NCBI RefSeq assembly: GCF_014873875.1 | Contig: NZ_JADBEM010000001.1 | Span: forward strand, 2,852,001-2,916,000 | Direction of reading: 5' to 3' | From: Actinopolymorpha pittospori | GTDB taxonomy: Bacteria > Actinomycetota > Actinomycetes > Propionibacteriales > Actinopolymorphaceae | DNA length: 64,000 bases | Shown here: positions 14,853 to 23,415 of the stretch, piece by piece | How positions within the stretch are numbered: the first letter of the stretch is position 1 | How the letters are laid out: every line of letters starts with the position of its first letter | Position numbers and translations under genes: made by a program | The notes under the pieces: generated by a model | Told to the model about the DNA's origin: nothing | The model's input: the letters and a program-made list of their open reading frames with translations, nothing else | Databases searched by the model: none

Positions 14853-16973
14853 ATGGCAAGAATCGGTGCGCTGGACCGGCGAACGTTCCTCTACGGATCC
14901 GCTCTCACGGCCGGCGCTGTCATGTTGGGTGCCTGCTCCTCAGGTGACGGCGGCGGCGCCTCGTCGGCGGGCGGGAAGGCCGCGAACGGGCCGACGGGCA
15001 AGGGATCAGAGACCAAGCCGCTCCAGGCGCCCGCGAAGTTCCAGGAGGCGCCGATGCTCTCGGCGCAGGTCAAGTCCGGTGGTCTCCCGGCGGTGGACAA
15101 GCGGCTGCCGACCGAGCCGTACGTCGTACCGCACCGGTGGCTCGAACCAGGCAAGTACGGCGGCAACCTGCTGGTGTCCGTGCCCGCGACGAACGACCTG
15201 CAGATCCGGGAGTACATGTACGGCCATTCCCTGCTGCGGTTCATCAACGACGGCCTCGACGTCGCACCGGGGCTGGTGTCGAGCTGGGAGGCCAACGACG
15301 ACGCGTCGGAGTGGACGCTGCACTTCCGTGAGGGCCTGAAGTGGTCGGACGGCGAGCCGTGGACCACCGCCGACATCATGTTCTGGTGGGAGGACATGGT
15401 CCTCAACGAGGAGCACTCCGAAGTTCCTCCCGACGAGGCCCGGTCCGGCAAGGGCACGATCATGAAGCTCACCGCGCCCGACGAACGGACGCTGGTGTTG
15501 AAGTTCGACGCCCCGGCGCCCCTCACGGCCCTGCGGTTGGCGGGTTACACCAAGCGCGGCAACGGCGCGACCTGGATGGAACCCAAGCACTACATGAAGC
15601 AGTTCCATCCCCGTTACAACAAGGCGGTCAAGAAGAACTGGGCCAGCGCCGACGGCGAGTTCGAGCGCAAGCGTGACTACTCCGCCAACGCCGAGTGCCC
15701 GACAATGTCGGGTTGGCGGCTCAAGTCCTACCGGGACGGCCGCCAGGCGATCTGGGACCGCAACCCCTACTACTGGTGCGTGGACAAGGCCGGTCGGCAG
15801 CTGCCCAACATCGACACGCTCACGTTCACCGTCGTCGATGATCCCGAGGTCGGCCGGCTGCAGATGCAGGAGGGCAAGCTCGACTACGTGCACGGGCCGT
15901 TCTCCGGGCTCACCCTGGCCGACGTGTCCGGCTTCAAGCAGACCGCGCAGCGGAGCAGCCTCGAGGTCCTCTTGTGGGACAGCGGGAGCGGCACCGGGTC
16001 GATGTTCTTCTTCAACTACGACCACAAGGACGAGCGCATGCGTGCGCTGATCCGGGAGCCGAAGTTCCGCCAGGCGTTGTCCCTCGCCGTCAACCGGGCC
16101 GAGATCAAGAAGTCGATCTACTTCGAGACCGGCGAACCGACCACCGGAACGATGAGCCCGAAGGCGGTCGAGTACCAGGTCAACGACCAGGGCAAGCAGG
16201 TCTACCGGCAGTGGCGCGACTCGTTCGTGAAGTACGACCCGGCCCAGGCGAAGACCCTGCTCGACGGCATCGGTGTCGTCGACAAGGACGGTGACGGTCT
16301 GCGGGAGATGCCGGACGGGACGAAACTGAAGATCCGGCTCGACTACCCGGCCGACACCACCAAGGACCACCAGCAGAAGAACAACCTGCTCAAGCGGGAC
16401 TGGGAAGCCATTGGCGTGACGGTGAACCTGAACCCCGTACCGCCCGACGCGTATGGCGACCAGTGGAACTCCGGCGCGTTGGAGTCGCAGTGCGCCTGGG
16501 AGGTCGGTAACGGCCCGGACCACCTGACGCAGCCGGCCTGGCTGATCCCGATCGAGCCGACCCGTTGGGCGCCGCTCGAGGGTCAGTTCTACAACCTGCG
16601 GGGGACTCCCCAGGAGAAGCAGCAGTTGGACGTCGACCCGTTCAAGCGCACGCCGCCGCGGATGGAGCCGGACCCGAAGGGGCCGATCGCCAAGCTGTGG
16701 AAGCTCTACGACCAGAGCAAGCTGGAGCCGGACGAGGTCAAGCGTCGCCAGTTGGCCTGGGAGATGGTGAAGGTCCACGTCACAGACGGCCCGTTCTACA
16801 TGGGTACGGTGGCCAACACGCCTCAGCTGGTGCTGGTCCACAAGGACCTGCGGAACGTCCCGCGCCGGGACAACCTCGCCCTGGGCGGCTTCGTCAACCC
16901 GTGGCAGCACCCGACGCCCGCGGTCTACGACCCGGAGACCTACTTCTGGTCCAACCCGGACGAGCACACCTGA
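14853..16973 (+). CDS. Large extracellular solute-binding lipoprotein (SBP family 5)
   Basis: The 706-residue protein has a Tat/lipoprotein signal (DRRTFLYGSALTAGAVMLGAC, with Cys as the lipidated residue), a Gly/Ser linker, then a peptide/nickel-type SBP_bac_5 domain with GLVSSWEANDD, WTLHFREGLKWSDGEPWT and AGYTKRGNGATW. A Ca-loop-like DKDGDGLREMPDG sits in the second lobe. It should capture an oligosaccharide or peptide outside the membrane for an ABC importer, but no permease or ATPase gene is adjacent. The start ATG 14853 follows AAGGGA by ten bases; longer upstream frames are non-coding. It is a close paralogue of the gene at 28618. Confidence 0.92.
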   Translation: MARIGALDRRTFLYGSALTAGAVMLGACSSGDGGGASSAGGKAANGPTGKGSETKPLQAPAKFQEAPMLSAQVKSGGLPAVDKRLPTEPYVVPHRWLEPGKYGGNLLVSVPATNDLQIREYMYGHSLLRFINDGLDVAPGLVSSWEANDDASEWTLHFREGLKWSDGEPWTTADIMFWWEDMVLNEEHSEVPPDEARSGKGTIMKLTAPDERTLVLKFDAPAPLTALRLAGYTKRGNGATWMEPKHYMKQFHPRYNKAVKKNWASADGEFERKRDYSANAECPTMSGWRLKSYRDGRQAIWDRNPYYWCVDKAGRQLPNIDTLTFTVVDDPEVGRLQMQEGKLDYVHGPFSGLTLADVSGFKQTAQRSSLEVLLWDSGSGTGSMFFFNYDHKDERMRALIREPKFRQALSLAVNRAEIKKSIYFETGEPTTGTMSPKAVEYQVNDQGKQVYRQWRDSFVKYDPAQAKTLLDGIGVVDKDGDGLREMPDGTKLKIRLDYPADTTKDHQQKNNLLKRDWEAIGVTVNLNPVPPDAYGDQWNSGALESQCAWEVGNGPDHLTQPAWLIPIEPTRWAPLEGQFYNLRGTPQEKQQLDVDPFKRTPPRMEPDPKGPIAKLWKLYDQSKLEPDEVKRRQLAWEMVKVHVTDGPFYMGTVANTPQLVLVHKDLRNVPRRDNLALGGFVNPWQHPTPAVYDPETYFWSNPDEHT

Positions 16974-17081
16974 GTTCGAGAGCTTGACGAGGCGGGTCTG
17001 AGCGTCGGTGTGTGTTGCCACGGTTCGGCCCGCCTCGGTCAGCCTGCCGCTGCGCGTCGCGCGGGCGGGTGCTCTGGGGCG

Positions 17082-17116
17082 CGCGCCTCCGCGCGCCCTC
17101 CGCGCGGGGAGGCGCG
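17082..17116. terminator. GC-rich hairpin, probable bidirectional terminator
   Basis: The left arm (cgcgcctccgcgcg, 17082-17095) pairs with cgcgcggggaggcgcg (17101-17116) with a 2-base bulge and a 5-base loop. It lies between the solute-binding protein gene and the convergent HNH gene. A second, looser inverted repeat (cgaggcggg at 16988-16996 with cccgcctcg at 17029-17037) precedes it. There is no T-tract, as is common in actinobacteria. Confidence 0.6.
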
Positions 17117-17134
17117 GGGGCGCGCTTGCGGTGT

Positions 17135-18601
17135 TCAGCGGCGGAGGGGGTGTTGTCTCGGGTTGGTCCATGGGGGTGGGATGTATTCGGGGTGGCCGTG
17201 GTTGCTCATCCTGACCTGCCAGTTGTCGTGGTGGATCAGGTGGTGGTGGGTGGGGCAGAGGAGTACCCCGTTTCTGACATCGGTGGGCCCGCCGTCTGCC
17301 CAGTGGATGAGGTGATGGGCGTGGCACCATTTTTCGGGTGCTTGGCAGTCGGGGAAGTTGCAGTGGTGTCCGTCGCGTTCGCCGATGGCGTGGCGTTGGT
17401 TGCTGGTGAAGAGTCGTGTTCCGGTACCGAGGTCGAGGATGGATCCGTCGCTGCCTAACACGGCGGGGAGGATCTCGGCGTCGCAGGCGAGCATCCGCAG
17501 CCACCGCGCCGATACCGCGATCCCACCCGGCACCTTCCCGAACGCTCCGACCTTCGGACCGTCACCGTCTTCTGCGTCCCCGCACCCGGTGACGCAGCCC
17601 TCGCAGCCGACCGCGTGCTCTCCGCACCCGGAGTCGTGCTCGCCGCAGCCGCCCGCGCTGTCCCCACAGCTGGTCTCGGGGCTGGTGGGGTTGAGGGATG
17701 CGGTGGCTTGGAGGGTGGTGTGGATGACGCCGTGCCCGTACAGGCCACGTAGAAACTCGAAGGGGACCGTGGCGGTGAGGCGCGGCCTCGTCCCACCCCG
17801 GGTGGGTGCGTTGCCGGCGGCTTGGGCGAGCCCGATCCATTCGATGGCGGCGTCGGCCAGGCGCCGGTCGTAGGGGCGGGTGTCCCTGCCGTGCGGGCCG
17901 GGGCGTGGTTTCGCGAGGGCGTCGAGCATGCCGTGCAACTGGGTCATGTAGGCGCGTTCGAACCGCATCGTCACCGTACCCACACCTGGTCCGGCGGTGC
18001 CGAAGTAGACGGTCCTGCTCGCCGCGGCTTTCCGCTCCTCCCGCGCCAACTGTTCACCGATCCGCCGGTCGGCGTCCTCAGGGGCCACCACCTGGTACAA
18101 CCGTTCCCCCAACGCCCGCAGCTCCTGCGGGTCGAACGCTTCAGCCTGCCCCACCAACGCGGCCTCGCCCTGGGCCTTCACCTCAGCGTCGATATCGGCG
18201 GGGAGTTTCCCCATGGCCAGGTGGATTTCCTGCGCATGCCGCAACGAGACTCTTCCCTCAGCCAGTGCCTGCTTCGTGGTGTGCAGGGTGACGTCGAGAG
18301 CCTTCGCCAGCTTCACCGCGCCACCGGCTTCGGACCGGCTCATCCGGGTCTGCTGGCGGACCCACACCGCCGAGCTCGCCGCACCCGTGCCGGTGTGCAC
18401 GGCGTTCACATCGGCTTGTCGCACCAGGTCCAGTATCAGGGCGTCCAGACGCGCCCGCTCCTTTGTGAGCGCCGCGAGTATCGGACCCAACTCGGCATCC
18501 GGGAGTGACCAGAGTGGACACGACGCCGCCTCGTCGAGACAGTCGCGGACACCATCAACCACCGCACCAAGCGGATGAGTGGAGGTGGTGTCGGTGTCCA
18601 T
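17135..18601 (-). CDS. DUF222/HNH endonuclease-domain protein with Cys/Gly-rich insert
   Basis: The 488-residue protein has an N-terminal helical DUF222 domain (about 20-260) and a C-terminal HNH nuclease domain: a zinc-type Cys pair in HCNFPDCQAP, the catalytic HAHHLIHWADGG, the Asn in VRNGVLLCPTHHHLIH. Between them lies a linker with ten Cys in repeats of the form CGEHD/CGEHA/CEGC (translated from about 17655-17560). Such genes are multicopy in many actinobacteria (REP13E12-like) and may be mobile or defence related; function is unproven. ATG 18601 is preferred over TTG 18607. Confidence 0.88.
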   Translation of the reverse strand: MDTDTTSTHPLGAVVDGVRDCLDEAASCPLWSLPDAELGPILAALTKERARLDALILDLVRQADVNAVHTGTGAASSAVWVRQQTRMSRSEAGGAVKLAKALDVTLHTTKQALAEGRVSLRHAQEIHLAMGKLPADIDAEVKAQGEAALVGQAEAFDPQELRALGERLYQVVAPEDADRRIGEQLAREERKAAASRTVYFGTAGPGVGTVTMRFERAYMTQLHGMLDALAKPRPGPHGRDTRPYDRRLADAAIEWIGLAQAAGNAPTRGGTRPRLTATVPFEFLRGLYGHGVIHTTLQATASLNPTSPETSCGDSAGGCGEHDSGCGEHAVGCEGCVTGCGDAEDGDGPKVGAFGKVPGGIAVSARWLRMLACDAEILPAVLGSDGSILDLGTGTRLFTSNQRHAIGERDGHHCNFPDCQAPEKWCHAHHLIHWADGGPTDVRNGVLLCPTHHHLIHHDNWQVRMSNHGHPEYIPPPWTNPRQHPLRR

Positions 18602-18852
18602 GACCAAACCCTAGACCCGACCACCGACAACAACCCCTTGTAAACAAGCCGATCCGAGCCGCGCAGCCAAGAAGATTTCGAACAATTTCTTGTCCGAATG
18701 CACTCAGGTAGCGGAGCTCCACCGACGGCAGGAGCTAGATGCCGGTCGACGTCAAGGCAACCTTGCATCCACGAGCTCATCCGACAGTGCACCCATGCGA
18801 CAGCGCACCCGTCCGAACGACGCGGCGAGCCGCCACGGACCAGGCGCCCTAG

Positions 18853-19386
18853 GTCGGCAGCTGGCTGACCGAGATGTCCGCCCGGCCCGACCGGGAGACG
18901 AAGACGACGTCGGTGCGCAAGCAGTTCGCCCCGGACGAAGTCACCTTCAGCCACAAGCTCGAGGGCGCCTGGTGGAGCGACGGTGGCGCGTACTTCGTCG
19001 CGAGCTTCGCTCGTGAGTCCGACGGCAGCGTCCACGAGCACGACGGTCAGGTGTGGTTCTACGACCCCGGCACCGAGATGATCCAGCTGAGGACCATCTT
19101 CGGTGTGAACCCCGACCCGGACGTGGACACGAAGAACTACGACGGTCCGGACAACATCACGGTCTCCCCCTACGGTGGCGTCATCCCCGCCGAGGACGGT
19201 GAGGGCATCCAGCACCTCGTCGGCGTGACGAGGCAGAGCACGGCCTACCCGCTTCCCGCAACGACATGAGCGGCGGCGAGTTCACCGGACCGACGTTCAG
19301 CCCGGACGGCGCGGTGCTGTTCGCCAACAGGTCACGTCTTCGCCATCACCGGCCCGTGGGTCGAGCCGGCGAACCGCCACGCGTAG
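18853..19386 (+). pseudogene. phoX: phoX (DUF839 phosphatase) 3' remnant, truncated and frameshifted
   Basis: Translation shows the PhoX core TSVRKQFAPDEVTFSHKLEG followed by AWWSDGG, YDGPDNITVSPYGG and EDGEGIQHLVGVT, so it is the C-terminal third of a PhoX-type alkaline phosphatase. A stop codon (18850-18852) precedes the fragment. The frame shifts near 19255 to give NDMSGGEFTGPTFSPDGA, and shifts again near 19330 to give GHVFAITGPWVEPANRHA before TAG (19384-19386). The signal peptide and most of the enzyme are missing. The functional phosphatase in this window is phoD at 31921. Confidence 0.85.
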
Positions 19387-19446
19387 GCGTCGCGTCCAGG
19401 CCCTTCAAGTCCGTTCGGGATCAGGCCCGTTCAAGGTCAGGTCAGG

Positions 19447-20226
19447 TCAGGTTTCGCCGGTTCGGGAGGCGTGGCCGAGGTAGGTCACCAGCGGGGTGCC
19501 CGCCGGATCGAGCACGAAGTCGACCAGCGGGGCGACCTCGTGGTCACCGATCCGCCCGCGCCGGCGGGCCAGGACCGCCTTGACGAGATTGCGGGGATCC
19601 TTGGGCTTGAACCCGCAGACGTCCTCGTTTCGCAGTCCGTACGCCACCATCAGCGCGGCGAGCTCGGCGGGTGGTCGAAGCCGGGCCGCCGCGTACCGAC
19701 CGCGCGGCATGATCCGGGTCATCGGCAGCGACTGGAAGGCGACGAGGTACGTCAGACGCGCAGGCAAGGTGCGGTTGACGGTGTCGTAGAACACCAGGCC
19801 GTCCCCGCGAACGACACGGGCAGCCTCGGCGAGCACCTGGTCGAGGCGGCCGGTGATCTCGAAGGTGTCCGCGTAGTAGGCGAGGTCGAACGCGCCATCA
19901 GGGAACGGCAGTGACTCACTCGTGGCGGTCTCGTGCGCGATCGGGAGACCGGCTCGCTCACTCGCCGCCGCGGCCAGCCCGGTCGCCACCGGCGACGGAT
20001 CGACGGCGGTGACGTGCAGGCCAAGCCCCGCGAGTCCGCGCGCCAGGTCGCCGCGACCACTTCCGACCACCAGGGCCCGCAGACGTGACGGTTCGAGCCG
20101 TCGTCGACGCAGGACCCCCGCGACGTACTCCAGCCGAACCGCCTGGAAGGCGACCGCCCTGAGCTGGCGGCCGTCGACGGCGTCGGCGTTCGGGGTGTCG
20201 ATCTCGATCAACGGAGCCGTTGCCAT
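19447..20226 (-). CDS. Class I SAM-dependent methyltransferase (UbiG-like)
   Basis: The 259-residue protein has motif I ALVVGSGRGDLARGL, an acidic motif II (VTAVDPS) and post-motifs LPFPDGAFDLAYYADTFE and VFYDTVNRTLPARL, resembling ubiquinone or small-molecule O-methyltransferases; the C-terminus PLVDFVLDPAGTPLVTYLGHA also fits that group. ATG 20226 has GGGGGAACC just upstream. A longer in-frame extension to 20328 crosses the operator region and is unlikely. It is divergent from an HxlR regulator with two operator palindromes between, so it is probably induced with that regulator's ligand. Confidence 0.88.
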   Translation of the reverse strand: MATAPLIEIDTPNADAVDGRQLRAVAFQAVRLEYVAGVLRRRRLEPSRLRALVVGSGRGDLARGLAGLGLHVTAVDPSPVATGLAAAASERAGLPIAHETATSESLPFPDGAFDLAYYADTFEITGRLDQVLAEAARVVRGDGLVFYDTVNRTLPARLTYLVAFQSLPMTRIMPRGRYAAARLRPPAELAALMVAYGLRNEDVCGFKPKDPRNLVKAVLARRRGRIGDHEVAPLVDFVLDPAGTPLVTYLGHASRTGET

Positions 20227-20282
20227 GGTTCCCCCATGTCGCCGTCGTCGGGTGCGGGGCGAGTGACGCCTACGCGCCGTAC

Positions 20283-20324
20283 GTTCCTTGAAGGAACCTA
20301 GCACGCCAAGTTCCCTCGGGGAAC
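20283..20324. promoter_or_regulatory. Twin HxlR-type operator palindromes
   Basis: Two perfect 15-bp palindromes, gttccttgaaggaac (20283-20297) and gttccctcggggaac (20310-20324), share arms GTTCC/GGAAC and have centres 27 bp apart. They lie between the divergent methyltransferase (start 20226) and HxlR gene (start 20342) and are the likely binding sites of the HxlR dimer. Confidence 0.72.
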
Positions 20325-20341
20325 CCAACTAGGCTCGCTCC

Positions 20342-20845
20342 ATGACCCGCACCCGACTTGCCGACGTGGCCTGTTCGATCGCCCGGGCGACCGACCTGTT
20401 CGGTGACGCCTGGACCGCGCTGATCATGCGTGACGTCCTGGTCGGGGTGACGCGGTTCGACGACCTCGCCCGCGACCTCGACATCTCCCGCAAGGTGCTC
20501 GCGGCGCGCCTGACTCGGCTGGTCGAGGAGGGAGTGCTCGTTCGCGAGCGCTACCAGGACCGTCCTCCTCGGGAGCACTACCTCGCGACCGAGAAGGGCA
20601 AGGAGCTCTATCCGGTGCTGCTCGCGTTGATGAACTGGGGCGACCGGTGGTACGCCGGCATCGCCGGCCCACCGGCCCGCGTGCACCACCTCGCCTGCGG
20701 CCAGGACACGACTCCGGTGCAGGTCTGCGCACACTGTGGAGATCCGCTCACCGTCGACAACACCGTCCAGCTTCCCGGACCGGGCGGGCGGGTCGGACCG
20801 GGTACGCAGGTCATCGGCCCCCTGATCGCGGCCCGCGGGCAGTAG
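20342..20845 (+). CDS. HxlR family winged-helix regulator
   Basis: The 167-residue protein has the HxlR core CSIARATDLFGDAWTALIMR and DLDISRKVLAARLTRLVEEG, followed by the beta wing (RPPREHYLATEKGKELYPVL). The N-terminal Cys of the family (redox or electrophile-sensing in some members) is present near residue 11, and the C-terminal extension carries CAHC (about 131-134), suggesting thiol or metal sensing. It sits behind twin palindromes and is divergent to a methyltransferase. Confidence 0.9.
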   Translation: MTRTRLADVACSIARATDLFGDAWTALIMRDVLVGVTRFDDLARDLDISRKVLAARLTRLVEEGVLVRERYQDRPPREHYLATEKGKELYPVLLALMNWGDRWYAGIAGPPARVHHLACGQDTTPVQVCAHCGDPLTVDNTVQLPGPGGRVGPGTQVIGPLIAARGQ

Positions 20846-21086
20846 CCGGCCGCCGCAGGCGCGGCCGCGAATTCGACGTTCAAACCACCAGGTTTTCCCG
20901 AATTCACGGACTCCTCCTGACCGAGTCGGGTGCCGCGTCGGACCGCTGGTTTGCGCGGGGAAATCGACGCCATGACACCCACTTTGGTGGATGAGCGGGA
21001 TTTTGGTCCGTCCGAAACTATTCTGACGCCATGCGAACGCGGTTTCCGTCCCGGGCTGTGCCCTTTCCTCGGCTGCGCGACGTCCG

Positions 21087-22103
21087 ATGAAGGTGGCACT
21101 ACTCGGTCCAGTGGCATGGCGCACACCGCCATGCCATTACGGACCGTGGGAACAAGTGACCGGCCTGCTCGCCGAAGGTCTGGTCGCCCGCGGCCTGGAC
21201 GTGACACTGTTCGCCACCCTTGATTCGGAAACCTCGGCCCACCTCGACGGCGTTTGTCCCCACGGATATGCCGAAGATCCCGGCATGGACGGACGAGTCT
21301 GGGAGGCGATGCACGTCGCCCACGCTTTCAGTCGGTCGGCCGAATTCGATCTCGTCCACAATCACCTGGACTGGTTACCCCTCGCGTTCGCCGAGCATTG
21401 TCGGGTGCCACTGGTCACCACGATCCACGGGTTCTCCGGGCCGGGAATCCTGCCCGCCTACGCGCGGGCCAACTCGGCGTACGTCTCGATCTCCGACTCC
21501 GACCGCGCGGACGACCTCGACTACGTCGCCACCGTCCATCACGGGATCGACCTGGCCGGATTGCCGTTCTCGCCCGCCGGCGGACCGGGACTGGTCGCGT
21601 TCGGCCGGGTGCATCCGGACAAGGGCACCGATGCGGCGATCGAGATCGCCCGGCTCAGCGGTCGGCCACTGACGATCTGCGGGATCGTCCAGGATGAGCG
21701 TTATTTCATGGAGCGGGTCGCCCCACACGTCGACGGCGAGCAGGTCACCTTTCTCGGCTCTGTCGGACCCAAACAACGTGCCGAGATCCTCGGCGGTAGT
21801 GCCGCTTTGTTGCACCCGATCTCCTTCGACGAGCCGTTCGGCCTCTCGGTTGTCGAATCCATGGCGTGTGGAACGCCGGTCGTGGCATACCGCCGGGGTT
21901 CGATGCCCGAAGTTGTGGACGAGGGCGTGACAGGATTTCTTGTGGGCAATGCCGCTGCGGCGGCGCAGGCGATCGAGCGGATCGACACAATTGATCGGGC
22001 CGGTTGTCGGGCCCGAGCGGAGCAGCGCTTCGGCGCGGATCGGATGGTGACGGACTACCTGACTGTCTATCGCGATATCGACCTCGGCCGACGGGGCCAC
22101 TGA
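21087..22103 (+). CDS. GT4-family glycosyltransferase, first gene of a GH130 cassette
   Basis: The 338-residue GT-B enzyme begins MKVALLGPVAWRTPPCHYGPWE and has VTTIHGF, the nucleotide-sugar region FGRVHPDKGTDAAIEIA and the EX7E motif in FDEPFGLSVVESMACGTP. Family 4 retaining transferases use a nucleotide sugar in the cytosol. Acceptor and sugar are unknown. The ribosome site is weak, and codon use is slightly less GC-rich than its neighbours, with more A/T-ending codons. It is 178 bases upstream of a second GT4, with hairpins in the gap. Confidence 0.9.
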   Translation: MKVALLGPVAWRTPPCHYGPWEQVTGLLAEGLVARGLDVTLFATLDSETSAHLDGVCPHGYAEDPGMDGRVWEAMHVAHAFSRSAEFDLVHNHLDWLPLAFAEHCRVPLVTTIHGFSGPGILPAYARANSAYVSISDSDRADDLDYVATVHHGIDLAGLPFSPAGGPGLVAFGRVHPDKGTDAAIEIARLSGRPLTICGIVQDERYFMERVAPHVDGEQVTFLGSVGPKQRAEILGGSAALLHPISFDEPFGLSVVESMACGTPVVAYRRGSMPEVVDEGVTGFLVGNAAAAAQAIERIDTIDRAGCRARAEQRFGADRMVTDYLTVYRDIDLGRRGH

Positions 22104-22181
22104 TAGGTTCGGAGTGCGATGAGACCGTCCGGGGTCGGTGCAGGGTTCGCGGTTGGTCGACATCTTGCAGGAAGGCGCCCT

Positions 22182-22259
22182 GTGAAATTCGTTTCACCGG
22201 TCATCATCGCCGATCGGTGAATTGCATTTCGCCGCGTGGGTTGACACCTGCCCACGCGG
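22182..22259. other. Two perfect hairpins between the GT4 genes
   Basis: Hairpin one, gtgaaattcgtttcac (22182-22197), has 6-bp arms and a TTCG tetraloop. Hairpin two pairs ccgcgtggg (22232-22240) with cccacgcgg (22251-22259), a perfect 9-bp stem and 10-base loop. The TTGACA inside loop two has no good -10 at the right distance. They could be a terminator/attenuator or mRNA-processing element separating the first transferase from the coupled three-gene unit. Confidence 0.6.
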
Positions 22260-22281
22260 GCGCATGACCGGAAGGCACGGT

Positions 22282-23415
22282 ATGGCAATCAGCTTTGGCT
22301 TCCTCAGTACGTACCCGCCCACGCAGTGTGGGCTCGCCACCTTCACGAGCGCGCTCGCCAACCAGCTCACGGTGGACGGCGTGGGTGGCGGAATCGTGCG
22401 CGTCACGACTGACGCCGACGACACTCGTGCGAGCAAGGACGTGGTGCACACCTGGTCCGCGTCCACGCCCAACGGCTGGGCGCGAGCAGCCGCGGTTCTG
22501 GACAACTTCGACGTCGCGGTGATCCAACACGAGTACGGCATCTACCCCGGACCGGACGGCGAGGACGTTCTGCCTCTGCTGCGCCGGCTGCGGATTCCCA
22601 GCATCGTGGTTCTGCACAGCGTGCTGACCAACCCGACCTTCCGGCAGTTGGTGCTGCTGAAGCGGATCGTTGCCGCGGCCGGTGCGGTCGTCACCATGAC
22701 CCAGACCGCCCATGACCGGCTGCTGGCCGACTACGGCGCCGACCCCGGGAAGGTGCACGTCATTCCGCACGGTGCCGCCAACTACGCGCGGGTACCGTCC
22801 GGCGCGCGGCAGCGGCCCCACCTGCTCACCTGGGGGCTGCTCGGGCCGGGCAAGGGCATCGAGTGGGCCCTACGCTCCCTCGCCCACCTGCGCGACCTCG
22901 ACCCGGCTCCGACCTACACCGTCGCCGGCAAGACCCACCCGAAGGTGCTGGAGCGGCACGGCGAGTCCTACCGGGAGAGCCTGCGGCGGATCGGTGCCGA
23001 ACTCGGCATCAGCGAGGCCGTGCACTTCGACCCCGTCTACCGCGACGCGGAGTCGCTGGCCCGGCTCATCCGGTCCGCGGACGTCGTGGTGCTGCCGTAC
23101 GACTCACGCGAACAGGTCACCTCGGGTGTCCTCATCGAGGCGGTGGCGGCCAGGATCCCGGTCGTGGCGACGAGGTTCCCGCACGCGGTCGAACTGCTCA
23201 CCGACGGGTCGGGTCTGCTCGTGCCTCACCAGGACCCGCGCGCCATGGCCGCCGCCATCCGCCGCGTCCTCACCGAGCCCGGCCTCCCGGACCGGCTGGT
23301 CGGACGCTGGACGGGCTCGACCCTGCGCTGGCCTGAGGTGGCCGAACGCTACGACACCCTGGCCAACCAACTCCTGGTCGCGCGCCGGCCCGCGACGGCG
23401 GCACTACCGACGTGA
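22282..23415 (+). CDS. GT4-family glycosyltransferase, second gene of the cassette
   Basis: The 377-residue transferase begins MAISFGFLSTYPPTQCGLAT and has VVLHSVL, LLTWGLLGPGKGIEWALRSL (donor site) and a C-terminal motif VLPYDSREQVTSGVLIEAVA with the second Glu of the GT4 pair. ATG 22282 is chosen for the GGAAGG ribosome site six bases upstream; an in-frame ATG at 22264 gives a six-residue longer form. Its last four bases GTGA contain the start of the next gene, so translation is coupled. Confidence 0.9.
   Translation: MAISFGFLSTYPPTQCGLATFTSALANQLTVDGVGGGIVRVTTDADDTRASKDVVHTWSASTPNGWARAAAVLDNFDVAVIQHEYGIYPGPDGEDVLPLLRRLRIPSIVVLHSVLTNPTFRQLVLLKRIVAAAGAVVTMTQTAHDRLLADYGADPGKVHVIPHGAANYARVPSGARQRPHLLTWGLLGPGKGIEWALRSLAHLRDLDPAPTYTVAGKTHPKVLERHGESYRESLRRIGAELGISEAVHFDPVYRDAESLARLIRSADVVVLPYDSREQVTSGVLIEAVAARIPVVATRFPHAVELLTDGSGLLVPHQDPRAMAAAIRRVLTEPGLPDRLVGRWTGSTLRWPEVAERYDTLANQLLVARRPATAALPT

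Noticed and set aside
20930..21223. Small plus-strand ORF before the first GT4 gene
   Set aside because: No family resemblance and no ribosome site; it runs into the transferase in another frame.
22241..22246. TTGACA as a -35 promoter element before the second GT4 gene
   Set aside because: It lies in the loop of a perfect hairpin and the sequence 17 bases further (atgacc) is not a convincing -10.
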